Source of the DNA: Rhodospirillales bacterium
Lineage (GTDB): Bacteria > Pseudomonadota > Alphaproteobacteria > Kiloniellales > JACOMY01
Direction: 5' to 3'
Assembly (NCBI GenBank): GCA_014324045.1
Contig: JACOMY010000004.1
Span: 1 to 64,000 of the forward strand
Length of the DNA: 64,000 nt
A model generated the notes under the pieces. That model was not told the origin of the DNA. It saw only the letters and a program-made list of their open reading frames with translations, and did no database searches. The position numbers and the translations under genes are program-made. Each line of letters opens with the position of its first letter. Positions within the stretch are counted from its first letter, which is position 1. Positions 37,354 through 46,812 of the stretch are shown piece after piece.

Positions 37354-39870
37354 CTAGTACAATCCCGGCACGTCTAGCGTCAGGATGCTCTTGTCCGGGC
37401 CGGTGCCCGGTTTGAATGCCTCGTCGATCTGCCGCCCGCCGGCTGCGACCTTCATGAAGACGGTGCCGCGCGGCGCGCGGAAATCCTTTTTCGGCCGTCC
37501 CTCCATCGCCGCGCGCATGAAGTCGGCAAAGATCGGTGCGGCTACGGTAGAACCGGTGTCCGAACGCCCCAAGGTGCGCGGCCGGTCGAAGCCGACGAAG
37601 ACGCCGACCGCCAGATCCGGGGTAAAGCCGATGAACCAGACGTCGAAGTTGTCGTTGGTCGTACCGGTCTTGCCACCCGCCGGCCGGCCGATCGCAGCGC
37701 GCCCGGCCCCGGTGCCGCGCTGGATCACGCCCTCCAGGATCGAGGTCATTTGGTAGGCGGTGATGGGGTCGGTCACCTGTTCGCGGCCATCGGCGAGCAC
37801 CGGCACCTCCTGGCCGGTCCAGGCGATTCCCGTGCAGTCTTCGCAGAGGCGCGGGTCGTGGCGGTAAATGAGCTTGCCGTAGCGGTCCTGGATGCGGTCG
37901 ATTAGGGTCGGCTCGATCTTCTTGCCGCCGTTCACGATCATCGAATAGCCCGTCACCATGCGCAGCAAAGTGGTCTCGGCCGAGCCCAGTGCGGTGGATA
38001 GCATCCTCTGCAGGCTATCGATCACGCCGAATTTGCGGGCATACTCGGCAACCTTGTCCATGCCGACCGCTTGAGCCAAGCGCACGGTCATGAGATTGCG
38101 CGACTTTTCGATCCCCACCCGCAGCGGCGTCGGACCGTAGTACCTGCCGGAGTAGTTTTTCGGCCGCCATTTCGGCAGACCGGGGCCCTGGCTGATCTCG
38201 ATCGGCGCATCGTAGACGATCGAGGCTGGGGTGAAGCCGCTGTCCAAGGCAGCCAGATAGACGAAGGGTTTGAAAGCAGAACCCGGCTGCCGTCTAGCCT
38301 GAGTGGCTCGGTTGAATTCGCTTTCCTCGAAGGACCAGCCACCGGTCATGGCCAAGACCCGCCCGGTGTGCGGATCCATGGCGATCAGCGCCCCCTCGAC
38401 GTTCGGCACCTGACGCAGCGCATAGTTATTATCGTCCTTGTAGGGCTTGCCGTCCGGGGTCCCGGTGGTGTGCTCCACCCAGACCACGTCGCCGCGGCTC
38501 AGGACGTCGGAGGGCTTGGCCGGCTTGCCGCCGACCCGCTGATCGGGGCGCCACGCGCGTGCCCATTCGATCTCCGGGTACGGAATGACGCCGGTGGCCC
38601 CGTCGGCCAAACCGATTAGCGCCTCGCGCCTGCCGGCTGCGGGGTCGAGCACCACGGCCAGTTGCCAATCCTCGGTCAGATCGATCTTGGGTAACGGATC
38701 GACGTCCAACATGGAGAGCATGACCTGCCAGCTCTCGGGATCGGCCAGCACCGGCTCCGGCGGCAGTTGGCGATAGCCTTCGGGACGCTCCGCGCGCAGA
38801 TCGGCTACCCTATCTTCGCGGGCCTTGGATCGCTTCTCCTGCAGGTTTCCGAAAAATGCCTCGTCATCGACGAAACGATAGAACGCGCCGCGCCAGCCAT
38901 GCCGGCGGTCGTAGCGTATAAGACCCCGCCGCAAGGTCTCGTCGGCGATGGCTTGCAGGTGCGGATCCAGAGTGGTATGGACCACCATGCCGCCCTCATA
39001 GAGACCGCTGTCGCCGTAGCGCTTCTTGATCGCGCGGCGCACGTCCTCGGTGAAATAGTCCGCAACGACGCGTTGCGTGGCCTCGCGCGGGCGCACTGCC
39101 AAGTCTGCCTGCTTGGCTGCCGCCACCTCGTCGGCCTTTGCCCAGCCATTGGCCGCCATCCTGTCCAGCACCCAGTTCCGACGCGCGATCGCCGCCCTCT
39201 TATGGGTCACGGGATTGTAGTTCTCGGGCCCCTTCGGCAGGGCGGCCAGATAGGCGATCTCCGCCAAGTCCAGCTCGTCCAGGGTCTTGTCGAAGTAGTT
39301 CTGTGCAGCTGCCGCAATGCCGTAGTTGCCGGCGCCCAGATAGATCTGGTTTAGGTAGAGTTCGAGGATCTGATCCTTGGTCAGAGTCGATTCGATCCGC
39401 AGAGCGAGGATGGCCTCTTCAATCTTGCGCTTCAGCGAGACTTCGTTGCCAACGAACATGTTCTTAGCAACCTGCTGAGTGATGGTCGAAGCCCCTTCCG
39501 GGCGCCGCCCTCCTTTCAGCACCAGGCGGTCGAAGTTGACGATCACGGCGCGCGCGATTCCCATCAAATCGATGCCAGGATGGCTGTAGAAGTTCTTGTC
39601 TTCGGCGGCTAAGAATGCCTCGGTGACCCGGGGTGGGATCTCCTCAATCGGCATGAAGACCCGTCGTTCTTTTGCGAACTCCTGCATCATGCGGCCATCG
39701 CCAGCATGCACCCGAGTGACGATCTTCGGCGCATAGTCCAAGAGTTCGTCCGGATCCTGCACATTGCCGCCAAAGACGTAGTAGGCATAGGCGATTCCGC
39801 CCGCCACGAAGAGTGCAGCCAAAAGGGCCAAGCCCAAGAGGGATCGGAAGAGAACTAACAACGCTCGCAT
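37354..39870 (-). CDS. mrcA: Penicillin-binding protein 1A (bifunctional transglycosylase/transpeptidase)
   Basis: This protein of about 838 residues makes and crosslinks peptidoglycan. One membrane anchor (about 5-30) precedes the GT51 domain, with the catalytic Glu in AAEDKNFYSHPGID and the motif RRPEGASTITQQVAKN. The transpeptidase domain has SxxK in PGSAFKPF, SxN in EKSRNLM and KTGT in GGKTGTTND. An OB-like insert lies between the domains. Starts at 39882 or 39924 are also open; 39870 is followed directly by the membrane anchor. It follows the amidase gene on the same strand after a 249-nt gap. Confidence 0.96.
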   Translation of the reverse strand: MRALLVLFRSLLGLALLAALFVAGGIAYAYYVFGGNVQDPDELLDYAPKIVTRVHAGDGRMMQEFAKERRVFMPIEEIPPRVTEAFLAAEDKNFYSHPGIDLMGIARAVIVNFDRLVLKGGRRPEGASTITQQVAKNMFVGNEVSLKRKIEEAILALRIESTLTKDQILELYLNQIYLGAGNYGIAAAAQNYFDKTLDELDLAEIAYLAALPKGPENYNPVTHKRAAIARRNWVLDRMAANGWAKADEVAAAKQADLAVRPREATQRVVADYFTEDVRRAIKKRYGDSGLYEGGMVVHTTLDPHLQAIADETLRRGLIRYDRRHGWRGAFYRFVDDEAFFGNLQEKRSKAREDRVADLRAERPEGYRQLPPEPVLADPESWQVMLSMLDVDPLPKIDLTEDWQLAVVLDPAAGRREALIGLADGATGVIPYPEIEWARAWRPDQRVGGKPAKPSDVLSRGDVVWVEHTTGTPDGKPYKDDNNYALRQVPNVEGALIAMDPHTGRVLAMTGGWSFEESEFNRATQARRQPGSAFKPFVYLAALDSGFTPASIVYDAPIEISQGPGLPKWRPKNYSGRYYGPTPLRVGIEKSRNLMTVRLAQAVGMDKVAEYARKFGVIDSLQRMLSTALGSAETTLLRMVTGYSMIVNGGKKIEPTLIDRIQDRYGKLIYRHDPRLCEDCTGIAWTGQEVPVLADGREQVTDPITAYQMTSILEGVIQRGTGAGRAAIGRPAGGKTGTTNDNFDVWFIGFTPDLAVGVFVGFDRPRTLGRSDTGSTVAAPIFADFMRAAMEGRPKKDFRAPRGTVFMKVAAGGRQIDEAFKPGTGPDKSILTLDVPGLY

Positions 39871-40119
39871 CGCTACCCCCATGACGCAGAAGCCAAGCGG
39901 CCCCATTGAATAGAAGTCACGCACCCAGTCGGCCCAACCTTGTTGTTGCCGTCGCTCTTCCTAGCGCTATCTGTCGTTTGAGCCAGCCTCACCCCTTTCA
40001 CCGATCCATAGATTATCTTCCATAGGGAGAATAAGGCCAGCAACAGCGGTAGGGACTGCCACGCTGTGGCCGCAGAACAACGCGATCACGCAAGCGCGAT
40101 CATCGTCTCTAGGCCGGAC

Positions 40120-41310
40120 TCAACTCCGGTTCACCGCCTCTTGCCAGAGGAAAAAGCTGTCGAGTGCCCGCAGGATGGCCTTGGAAATCTTCTGCCGGTG
40201 CTTCTTCTGGTGCAGTAAGCGCTCTTCCGTCCTGTTGGAGAGGTAGCCGATTTCCAGCAGCACCGAGGGCACCACCGGTGACTTCAGCACCCGGAAACCC
40301 GCGTAGCGGTGAGTGTTGCGCAGGAGCACGGTCTCCTTGGCCAACTCCCCCACCAGGCGGTTGGCGTAGTTCTTGGAGAGATTCATGGTCTCACGGCGCA
40401 TGAGGTCGCCTAGGATGTGAGCCACCTGATCGACCGAAGCAGCGCCAGCGACGGCATCCGCCCCATTCTCCTTGGCCGCAAGCGCCGCTGCGTCGGCATC
40501 CGAATCAGCGCCTCGCTCAGAAAGCGTGAACACGCTGGCACCCTTGATCGAGCTCTTGGCATGAATATTGGCATGCAGCGATATGAAGAGATCGGCGTCG
40601 GCGCGCTCGGCCACCGCATAGCGTTCGGCCAAGGGTAAGAAGATATCGCGGTCCCGGGTCATCAATACCCGATACTTGTTGGATCGCCGAAGGGTGTCTG
40701 CCAAGATCTTGGCGAAGGCTAGAGTGATATCTTTCTCATAGGCACCGCTGACGCTGATCGCACCCGGATCGGGTCCGCCGTGACCCGCGTCAATCACGAT
40801 CAAGGGCCGGCGATCGGCGATCGGGATCGAGGGAACGGCGCTGGCATAAACGGCTTTCGGCAGCGGCTTTTTGGAGGTCAGCGCCTTGCGCGCCTCCTTG
40901 GAGGCGAAGGACTTGTTGTCTGTCGGTGCGATGTCGAAGTAGAGCCGATGCAAACCCCTGTCGTTGGGCGGCAACACCGCGGCCCGAAGAACCTTGACCG
41001 GACCTTCCAGGTCGAACACCAAGCGCGAAAGGCCCGGCGCAAAAAGGCCGGAGCGCAGCGCCTTTACTTGCGGCATCTTCAGGTTCTTGGAGACAGGAAA
41101 CTTAAAGCCCACCTCCGGCAGATCCACCACCAGCCGGGGTGGATTGGGCAGCGTGAAGATGCGATAGGGCAAAGCTTCGCTGAGGTCCAAGACAACCCGC
41201 AAAAAGTCAGCATGAGTGCCGCTTCTAGGCGCTTCTACGGTCGGCTTGGCTAGCGCAGGCGCGCCCGCCATGACGATCAACAGAAAGCAATGAAAGCAAA
41301 CGCGCAGCAT
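40120..41310 (-). CDS. amiC: N-acetylmuramoyl-L-alanine amidase (AMIN + Amidase_3, AmiC-like)
   Basis: This periplasmic cell-wall hydrolase of about 396 residues splits daughter cells. A signal peptide (about 1-21, ending in ALA) precedes the septum-targeting AMIN domain (about 30-130). The zinc amidase domain follows: VIDAGHGGPDPGA (His ligand), SGAYEKDIT (Glu ligand), LFISLHANI (His ligand) and VLLEIGYLSN (catalytic Glu). I start at ATG 41310; GTG 41343 gives 11 more residues. Its order beside RNase E and PBP1a is conserved. It is divergent from rne. Confidence 0.95.
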   Translation of the reverse strand: MLRVCFHCFLLIVMAGAPALAKPTVEAPRSGTHADFLRVVLDLSEALPYRIFTLPNPPRLVVDLPEVGFKFPVSKNLKMPQVKALRSGLFAPGLSRLVFDLEGPVKVLRAAVLPPNDRGLHRLYFDIAPTDNKSFASKEARKALTSKKPLPKAVYASAVPSIPIADRRPLIVIDAGHGGPDPGAISVSGAYEKDITLAFAKILADTLRRSNKYRVLMTRDRDIFLPLAERYAVAERADADLFISLHANIHAKSSIKGASVFTLSERGADSDADAAALAAKENGADAVAGAASVDQVAHILGDLMRRETMNLSKNYANRLVGELAKETVLLRNTHRYAGFRVLKSPVVPSVLLEIGYLSNRTEERLLHQKKHRQKISKAILRALDSFFLWQEAVNRS

Positions 41311-41969
41311 CAGCCTAACCGCACTCCAAGGCCAACGGCCCACCAGTCGCCCACCACTCTCTGCCCAGCGTGCACGACTGGAAGCCTACCAACGCCGCTT
41401 ATATTTATGACTCTACACGAAAAATCAAGCGGAAACCCCTAAAATTTGGCGATTTCTCCTAATTATGTGATCTCTTGGCCTACGAAGATAACCTGTCGAC
41501 GCTGAGCCCTCTTACGCCTTCAAGGCAAGAGTACCCTGCCGCATCGAAAGCTTGATCCCAATCGCATTACCGAAGTAAGGTCCTGACAGGTTAAATACCG
41601 TCATGTGGCGAATCGGCCTGATTTCAGGCCGCATGAAAGGCGCAATGGATTTGAGCCTTTTGCACGGACGGACCGCAAGGCGCGAGTGAATCTCCCGACA
41701 AGGCGGAGCGCGCTCGTTCGGGGCAAGCAGCGTAGCTTGGCTTGCGGCCAATACACCACTCCTGCGGCTCCCTCAGGATGCGCGTTATCTGTGGAAAGGC
41801 CCTAGCTGACAGCTTTACCGAGGCTAACGACAAAGATCGATGGGTTCCATGCACTTTCCAAGACGAACAAACGGCATGGCAGTTCATTGCTCCCGTCACT
41901 TCATCACAAGATCCGTCACGCGCGCTGTTGAGACCTTGCTGCGCGATGGCACACCGGAGTTTCCCGTTC
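41311..41969 (+). other. Divergent region and long leader upstream of RNase E
   Basis: About 660 bp, partly AT-rich (around 41400-41480), with no supported gene. CTTATAT at 41398-41404 resembles a -10 element but lacks a matching CTTG. In E. coli the rne 5' UTR mediates autoregulation; a long leader here would fit, but no conserved hairpin can be claimed by eye. In-frame upstream starts extend the RNase E frame to 41742 without family support. Confidence 0.4.
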
Positions 41970-44909
41970 ATGAAGAAGTTCATGCTTATCGACGCAAGCG
42001 ATCCGGCCGAAACCCGGATCGTCGTAACCAAGGATGACCGCGTAGAGGAGTTCGATCGAGAAATTGGAAGCTATGCCCAACTCAAGGGCAACATCTACTT
42101 GGCAAAGGTTACGCGGGTCGAACCTTCCCTGCAAGCCGCCTTCGTCGACTACGGCGGCAATCGTCACGGCTTTCTGCCCTTCAGCGAGATTCATCCCGAC
42201 TACTATCGCATTCCCGTGGCCGACCGCGAGGCCCTGCTGGCGGAAGAGGCCGCAATCAGGGCTGCGGCCGAAGCCGGAAACAAAGATGACGAAGAGCCCG
42301 TTCTAGAATCCGCGAAAAGCAGCGCCGCGATTACTACCGAGATCGTCGAGACCGGAGCCGGCGAGCCCGCCCCGGGCAACGACGAAGAAGCCTCCGCCGA
42401 GCCGCGGGAGGCTGCAGACGCACCGCAGGATTGGGACGGGTCCGAAGCGGATCCCGAAGAGGCGGCGCCGGTTGAGGGAAGCAACAGCGCGCGCAGCCAG
42501 CCCATGACGGCCAAGACCGGCGATCAAATGAGCGAAACGCAAGCCGAGACTCAGAATGCACTGCTGCAGACCGCAACTGAGGAACAGCCGGAGACGCCTA
42601 CGGAGGAGAGATCGGCAGAAGCAGACTTTCCTACCGAAGTAGAGATCGTCGAGACCCAAAGTGGGGTCGAGGCTGACCGGTCCAGTGCTGGATCCGAAGC
42701 GGTTACGGCGGAGGACATCGCTGCTCTAGCAGATACCGAAGTCCAGAGCGATAGCAGCGAGGCAGCAGCCGCTCCCACGCGGAGCTCGCGCCGCCGCTCC
42801 AGCCGTTCGCGTTCGCGCCCGGATACCAAGACCGGGACAGAAGCTCAGACGAGTAGCCAGAAGAAGCCGGAGTCCAAGACCGAGATCGACGGCGCACAGG
42901 AGGCCCCGGAGGCCCGCGAAGCCATCGAAGAGGTGGGTCAGGAAATCCAGGTCGAAACCTTGGACGGCGACGACATCGAGGATGCTGCCCGCCGCCGGGC
43001 CAAGCTGCTGCGCCGGTACAAGATCCAAGAGGTTATAAAGCGCGGCCAGATCATGCTGGCCCAGGTCTCCAAGGAAGAGCGTGGCAACAAGGGCGCGGCG
43101 CTGACCACCTATCTGTCTCTGCCCGGCCGCTACTGCGTGCTGATGCCGAACACCGCGCGCGGCGGCGGAATCAGTCGCAGGATCAGCTCTTCCAGCGACC
43201 GCCGCCGCCTGAAAGACATCCTGAGCGAACTCAAGATTCCAGATGGCATGGCAGTCATCGTGCGTACCGCCGGCAGCGAGCGCAGCAAGATCGAGATCCG
43301 CCGCGACTACGACTACCTGATCCGACTCTGGAGTCAGATCCGCCAGAGTACTCTGCAAGCTAAGGCCCCGGCCCTCATTTACGAGGAGGGCAACATCATC
43401 AAGCGGGCGATCCGCGATCTCTATACAAGCGACACCGACGAGATCCTGGTCGAGGGCGAGAACGGCTATAAGATAGCCAAGGCCTTCATGCGCAACCTGA
43501 TACCGAGCCACGCCCGCAAAGTGCAACTCTATAAGGAACGCAGCCTACCGCTGTTCCAGAAGTACAAGGTAGAACCCCAGTTGTCGGGCATGTTTCTGCC
43601 GGAGGTGCAATTGCGCTCCGGTGGCTACCTGGTGATCAACGTGACCGAGGCTCTGGTGGCGATCGACGTGAATTCAGGCCGGGCTACGCGCGAACGCCAC
43701 ATTAAGGAAACCGCCCTTAAGACCAACCTGGAAGCGGCCGAGGAGGTAGCCAAGCAGTTGCAGTTGCGCGACCTGGCCGGTCTCATCGTCATCGACTTCA
43801 TCGACATGGAGGAAAACCGCCACAACCGCGACGTCGAGCGCCGCCTGAAGGATGCAATGAAGACGGATCGCGCCCGCATCCAACTAGGCCGAATCAGTCC
43901 CTTCGGCCTCTTGGAGCTGTCGCGTCAGCGCTTACGTCCCAGTCTGGTCGAGACCGCCATGATGACCTGCGCCCACTGTGGCGGCACTGGGCGACTCTAT
44001 TCGCCGGAGACGGCGGCCATGTCGCTGTTGCGCGCCATCGTCGAGGAGGGCGGCCGGCGCTACGGCGGTGAGATGGTGGTGACCGTACCGAAGGACATAG
44101 CCCTCTATCTGCTCAATCACAAGCGCGCCCGGCTGACTGCCGAGGAGGAGCGTTTCGGCTTGGCCTTGCGCATTGAGGTCGACGCTGCTTTGAGCGGCCT
44201 GCAGCACCGTATCGAGCGCATCGGCGGCTCCCACCGACCGCCTCCACAGCGCAAGGAGGAGATCGAGACCCGCGCACCGGAGGAGCAGAAAGAAGCCCTC
44301 GTCGCCGAGAGCAAGGCCGCCGAAGAACCGCCGAAGGAGCAGAGCGAAGCCTACAGCGAAGGCGACTCCCGCCGTCGCCGCCGTCGCGGCAGGCGCGGCG
44401 GCCGACGCCGCTCCCACCGTCCCGGAGAGGAAACCCAGGAGGCGACGGACGAGGTTGCAGGCGAGGAGGAAGCGCTTGAGGTTGCCGAGGAGCAAGGCGG
44501 GGCGGTGACGGCCGGGGTGACCGCTATCGAGATATCCGACCAGGCGCATTCGGATGGCGAAGCGCAGGCACCGGAAGATGCAGCCGCCATCAAGGCGAAA
44601 CAGGAGGCCGCCTCGAAAGCGGCTGCGCTGAAAAGCCTTCCCGAGGAGTCTGCTTCGAGCGAGTCCCCCGTCCTGCTCCATCCCGAAGAAACCGGTGCCG
44701 GAGCCTTGGAGAGCGACAAGATCGTTCCGGAAGAAGAGTGGCAAGCCAAATCCGGGAGCGCTGGCAAGCCCTCGGCAACCGACGAGACGACAGAGCCCGA
44801 GCCGAAGGCAGGGGAACCGCAAGTGGCAGAGCCGGGTTCCCCGGCAATCGCCGCGGCCGATCTTGCGCGCCCAAAGCGCCAGGGCTGGTGGAACCGTCTG
44901 GATCGCTAA
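41970..44909 (+). CDS. rne: Ribonuclease E/G
   Basis: This endoribonuclease of about 979 residues is the core of the RNA degradosome. It begins MKKFMLIDAS, as in the family. The S1 domain (from about 36) is split by an acidic insertion (about 92-335, rich in E, A, T and S) before resuming at RRYKIQEVIKRGQIMLAQV. The catalytic site has AIDVNSGRATRERH (about 563-576) and VIDFIDMEENRHNRD (about 606-620); the zinc link is CAHCGGTG (about 666-673). The basic tail RRRRRGRRGGRRR (about 800-813) and acidic/proline stretches form the scaffold region. The ending WWNRLDR is typical of alphaproteobacterial RNase E. Confidence 0.96.
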   Translation: MKKFMLIDASDPAETRIVVTKDDRVEEFDREIGSYAQLKGNIYLAKVTRVEPSLQAAFVDYGGNRHGFLPFSEIHPDYYRIPVADREALLAEEAAIRAAAEAGNKDDEEPVLESAKSSAAITTEIVETGAGEPAPGNDEEASAEPREAADAPQDWDGSEADPEEAAPVEGSNSARSQPMTAKTGDQMSETQAETQNALLQTATEEQPETPTEERSAEADFPTEVEIVETQSGVEADRSSAGSEAVTAEDIAALADTEVQSDSSEAAAAPTRSSRRRSSRSRSRPDTKTGTEAQTSSQKKPESKTEIDGAQEAPEAREAIEEVGQEIQVETLDGDDIEDAARRRAKLLRRYKIQEVIKRGQIMLAQVSKEERGNKGAALTTYLSLPGRYCVLMPNTARGGGISRRISSSSDRRRLKDILSELKIPDGMAVIVRTAGSERSKIEIRRDYDYLIRLWSQIRQSTLQAKAPALIYEEGNIIKRAIRDLYTSDTDEILVEGENGYKIAKAFMRNLIPSHARKVQLYKERSLPLFQKYKVEPQLSGMFLPEVQLRSGGYLVINVTEALVAIDVNSGRATRERHIKETALKTNLEAAEEVAKQLQLRDLAGLIVIDFIDMEENRHNRDVERRLKDAMKTDRARIQLGRISPFGLLELSRQRLRPSLVETAMMTCAHCGGTGRLYSPETAAMSLLRAIVEEGGRRYGGEMVVTVPKDIALYLLNHKRARLTAEEERFGLALRIEVDAALSGLQHRIERIGGSHRPPPQRKEEIETRAPEEQKEALVAESKAAEEPPKEQSEAYSEGDSRRRRRRGRRGGRRRSHRPGEETQEATDEVAGEEEALEVAEEQGGAVTAGVTAIEISDQAHSDGEAQAPEDAAAIKAKQEAASKAAALKSLPEESASSESPVLLHPEETGAGALESDKIVPEEEWQAKSGSAGKPSATDETTEPEPKAGEPQVAEPGSPAIAAADLARPKRQGWWNRLDR

Positions 44910-45114
44910 GTTGAGGGAGTCGTCAAACTTCGAACCCGCGGCGATCGGTTGCGGCAATTGAGGCCGCAGGCAGATGCGTGAAAGGATCGACTTTGCCGCC
45001 AAGCGGCTGATGGCGTTGGAGGACGGCGGTCTGACTGGCACTGGTTACGGTGAGCGCTCAGCGGACGGCAAGGCCCAGTGGCGCTAGGTTAGCGGCGCCA
45101 AGTTGCCGATCGGC

Positions 45115-46722
45115 TTATCGGAGCGTTGAGCGACCGGATCGGCCGGTCCTACCCGCCTCTTCCAGCACCACCTGGCTGCCATCCAGATCCAAGGCTCCGG
45201 CCAAGACTTCCAGACGGCGGGTGAGGGTGCCGCCGGGCGGCAGACTGCTGTCGGGAGGCAGACTGCTGTCGGGAGGCAGCGACAAGCGCAGGCGTTCACC
45301 CAGGATGGTCAGGCGGCTGCGTTCCAGGATCTGGATGGCACCGCCGCAGACCGAGAAGGCCAGGCGGATGCCCAAGCCAAGCAGACGGGCCTCGTGACGG
45401 GCAACGGCCGAGAGCATGACCCGCGCTTCTGCCGCCTCATCATCCCCTATGCTACCGCCGTAGCGCACATAGGCGACCAGTGCCAGGAAAGCCCGGCCGG
45501 GGTGGTCCAGGCCAGCGTAAGGAAAGAACAGCAAGCGGTTGATCGCCTGGCGGGCACGGTAGTCCGGGTGGTCCCGCCAAGCGATGTCGGCCAGATGACA
45601 GGCGGCGGCAACCAAACGTCCCTCCAGACCGCGAAGGTCCAAATAGACAGCAGCCAACCAGTCGTAGAGTGAGGCTCCCAGTTGCGGAAAGCGTCCTTCC
45701 CGACGTGCCAGCCCCTCGGCCGTCAAGAGCAGCGGATCGCGCCCACGTTCGTGCGCGCCCAGACCTTCGTAGAGCAGTCCTTCGCGCAGTCCGAAGGAAG
45801 AGTAGACAACCGACATCGGCGTGGCACGCCGCAGCAGACCGACCAGGGTCAGCGCAGCCGTCGGCAAGGTCTCGATGCGCCGCCGCGAGATGGTCGGCAT
45901 CTTGGCCAAGGAGCCTTTGCCTTGCTGCGCAATCACCTGGGCGAACTCGATCGCCACGGGCGCCGGCATGCTGTAGTTCTGGATCACGTGCAGCGGGTAG
46001 TTGCTCTGCTGCATGTGGACTCTCGCGATATTGCGCCAAGCTCCGCCCACCGCATAAAAGTCCTTGCCGGCAATCTCGTCCAGCCAAGGCACGGCAGCCA
46101 GACGCTCGCCTATCAAGCGCTCGGCCGCACGGCGGTCGTCGCCGCAAGCATCGAGGATCCGCAAGGGCCCAAGCGGTAGGGTTACGCGGCGGCCGAGGCT
46201 ACCGCCCCCAACCTCGATCAACTCCAGGCTGCCGCCGCCTAGGTCGCCGACGAGGCCCTCGGCGGCCGGGATCCCGACGATCACGCCGAAGGCGGCGAGC
46301 ATCGCCTCTTCATCCCCGCTCAAGATGCGGATAGGATAGCCGACTTCACAGGCCAGATCTTCGGCGAAGGCCGCGCCGTCCTCGGCGTCGCGCACGGCGG
46401 CGGTGGCTACCAGTATCAACTCCGCCACCGCCATAGCCTCGGCCAGGCGTGAGAAGCGAATCAGGCTCTCTAAGGCCAGAGCCTTACCCTCTTGGCTCAG
46501 CCGTCCGCTCTGCGCAAGTCCCTTGCCCAGAGCGCAGATGACTCTTTCGTTGAAGACTGGCACCGGCACGCGTTCGCGCCGTTCGAAGATCACCAAACGA
46601 ATCGAATTGGAGCCAATGTCGATGACGCCGAGGCGGCCTCGCCCGGACAGCGAGTCCCGTGTCTCCGCCTGTTCCGGCGACGACAGCGCCACGCCGCTCC
46701 CCCCTGTCGATCCCTTTTCCAC
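45115..46722 (-). CDS. ppx: Exopolyphosphatase, Ppx/GppA family
   Basis: This 535-residue enzyme removes phosphate from polyphosphate or hydrolyses pppGpp. The actin-like ATPase fold shows LGVIDIGSNSIRLVIFE (about 31-47) and GLVGDLGGGSLELIEV (about 157-172). The C-terminal HD-like half includes LVAAACHLADIAW. Near the C-terminus is a repeated SLPPDS (three partial copies) from an 18-bp tandem duplication. It follows ppk on the same strand after 90 nt, so the maker and breaker of polyphosphate are probably co-transcribed. Confidence 0.94.
   Translation of the reverse strand: MEKGSTGGSGVALSSPEQAETRDSLSGRGRLGVIDIGSNSIRLVIFERRERVPVPVFNERVICALGKGLAQSGRLSQEGKALALESLIRFSRLAEAMAVAELILVATAAVRDAEDGAAFAEDLACEVGYPIRILSGDEEAMLAAFGVIVGIPAAEGLVGDLGGGSLELIEVGGGSLGRRVTLPLGPLRILDACGDDRRAAERLIGERLAAVPWLDEIAGKDFYAVGGAWRNIARVHMQQSNYPLHVIQNYSMPAPVAIEFAQVIAQQGKGSLAKMPTISRRRIETLPTAALTLVGLLRRATPMSVVYSSFGLREGLLYEGLGAHERGRDPLLLTAEGLARREGRFPQLGASLYDWLAAVYLDLRGLEGRLVAAACHLADIAWRDHPDYRARQAINRLLFFPYAGLDHPGRAFLALVAYVRYGGSIGDDEAAEARVMLSAVARHEARLLGLGIRLAFSVCGGAIQILERSRLTILGERLRLSLPPDSSLPPDSSLPPGGTLTRRLEVLAGALDLDGSQVVLEEAGRTGRSGRSTLR
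45239..45279 (-). repeat. 18-bp perfect tandem duplication in ppx
   Basis: GGCAGACTGCTGTCGGGA occurs at 45239-45256 and 45257-45274, followed by the start of a third copy. It is in frame and repeats SLPPDS in a part without conserved motifs. Confidence 0.95.
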
Positions 46723-46812
46723 CCACCCTTCTCCTTTCCTAACGGTCTTGCGATCGGAAGGCCCCTGCGTCTGGGCGGAAACATCGACCGGGTCTGCCGG
46801 GGTGCGCGCCGT

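Noticed and set aside
44974-45087. A 37-codon frame after rne (MRERIDFAAKRLMALEDGG...)
   Set aside because: No ribosome binding site of note and no recognisable family; too short to support.
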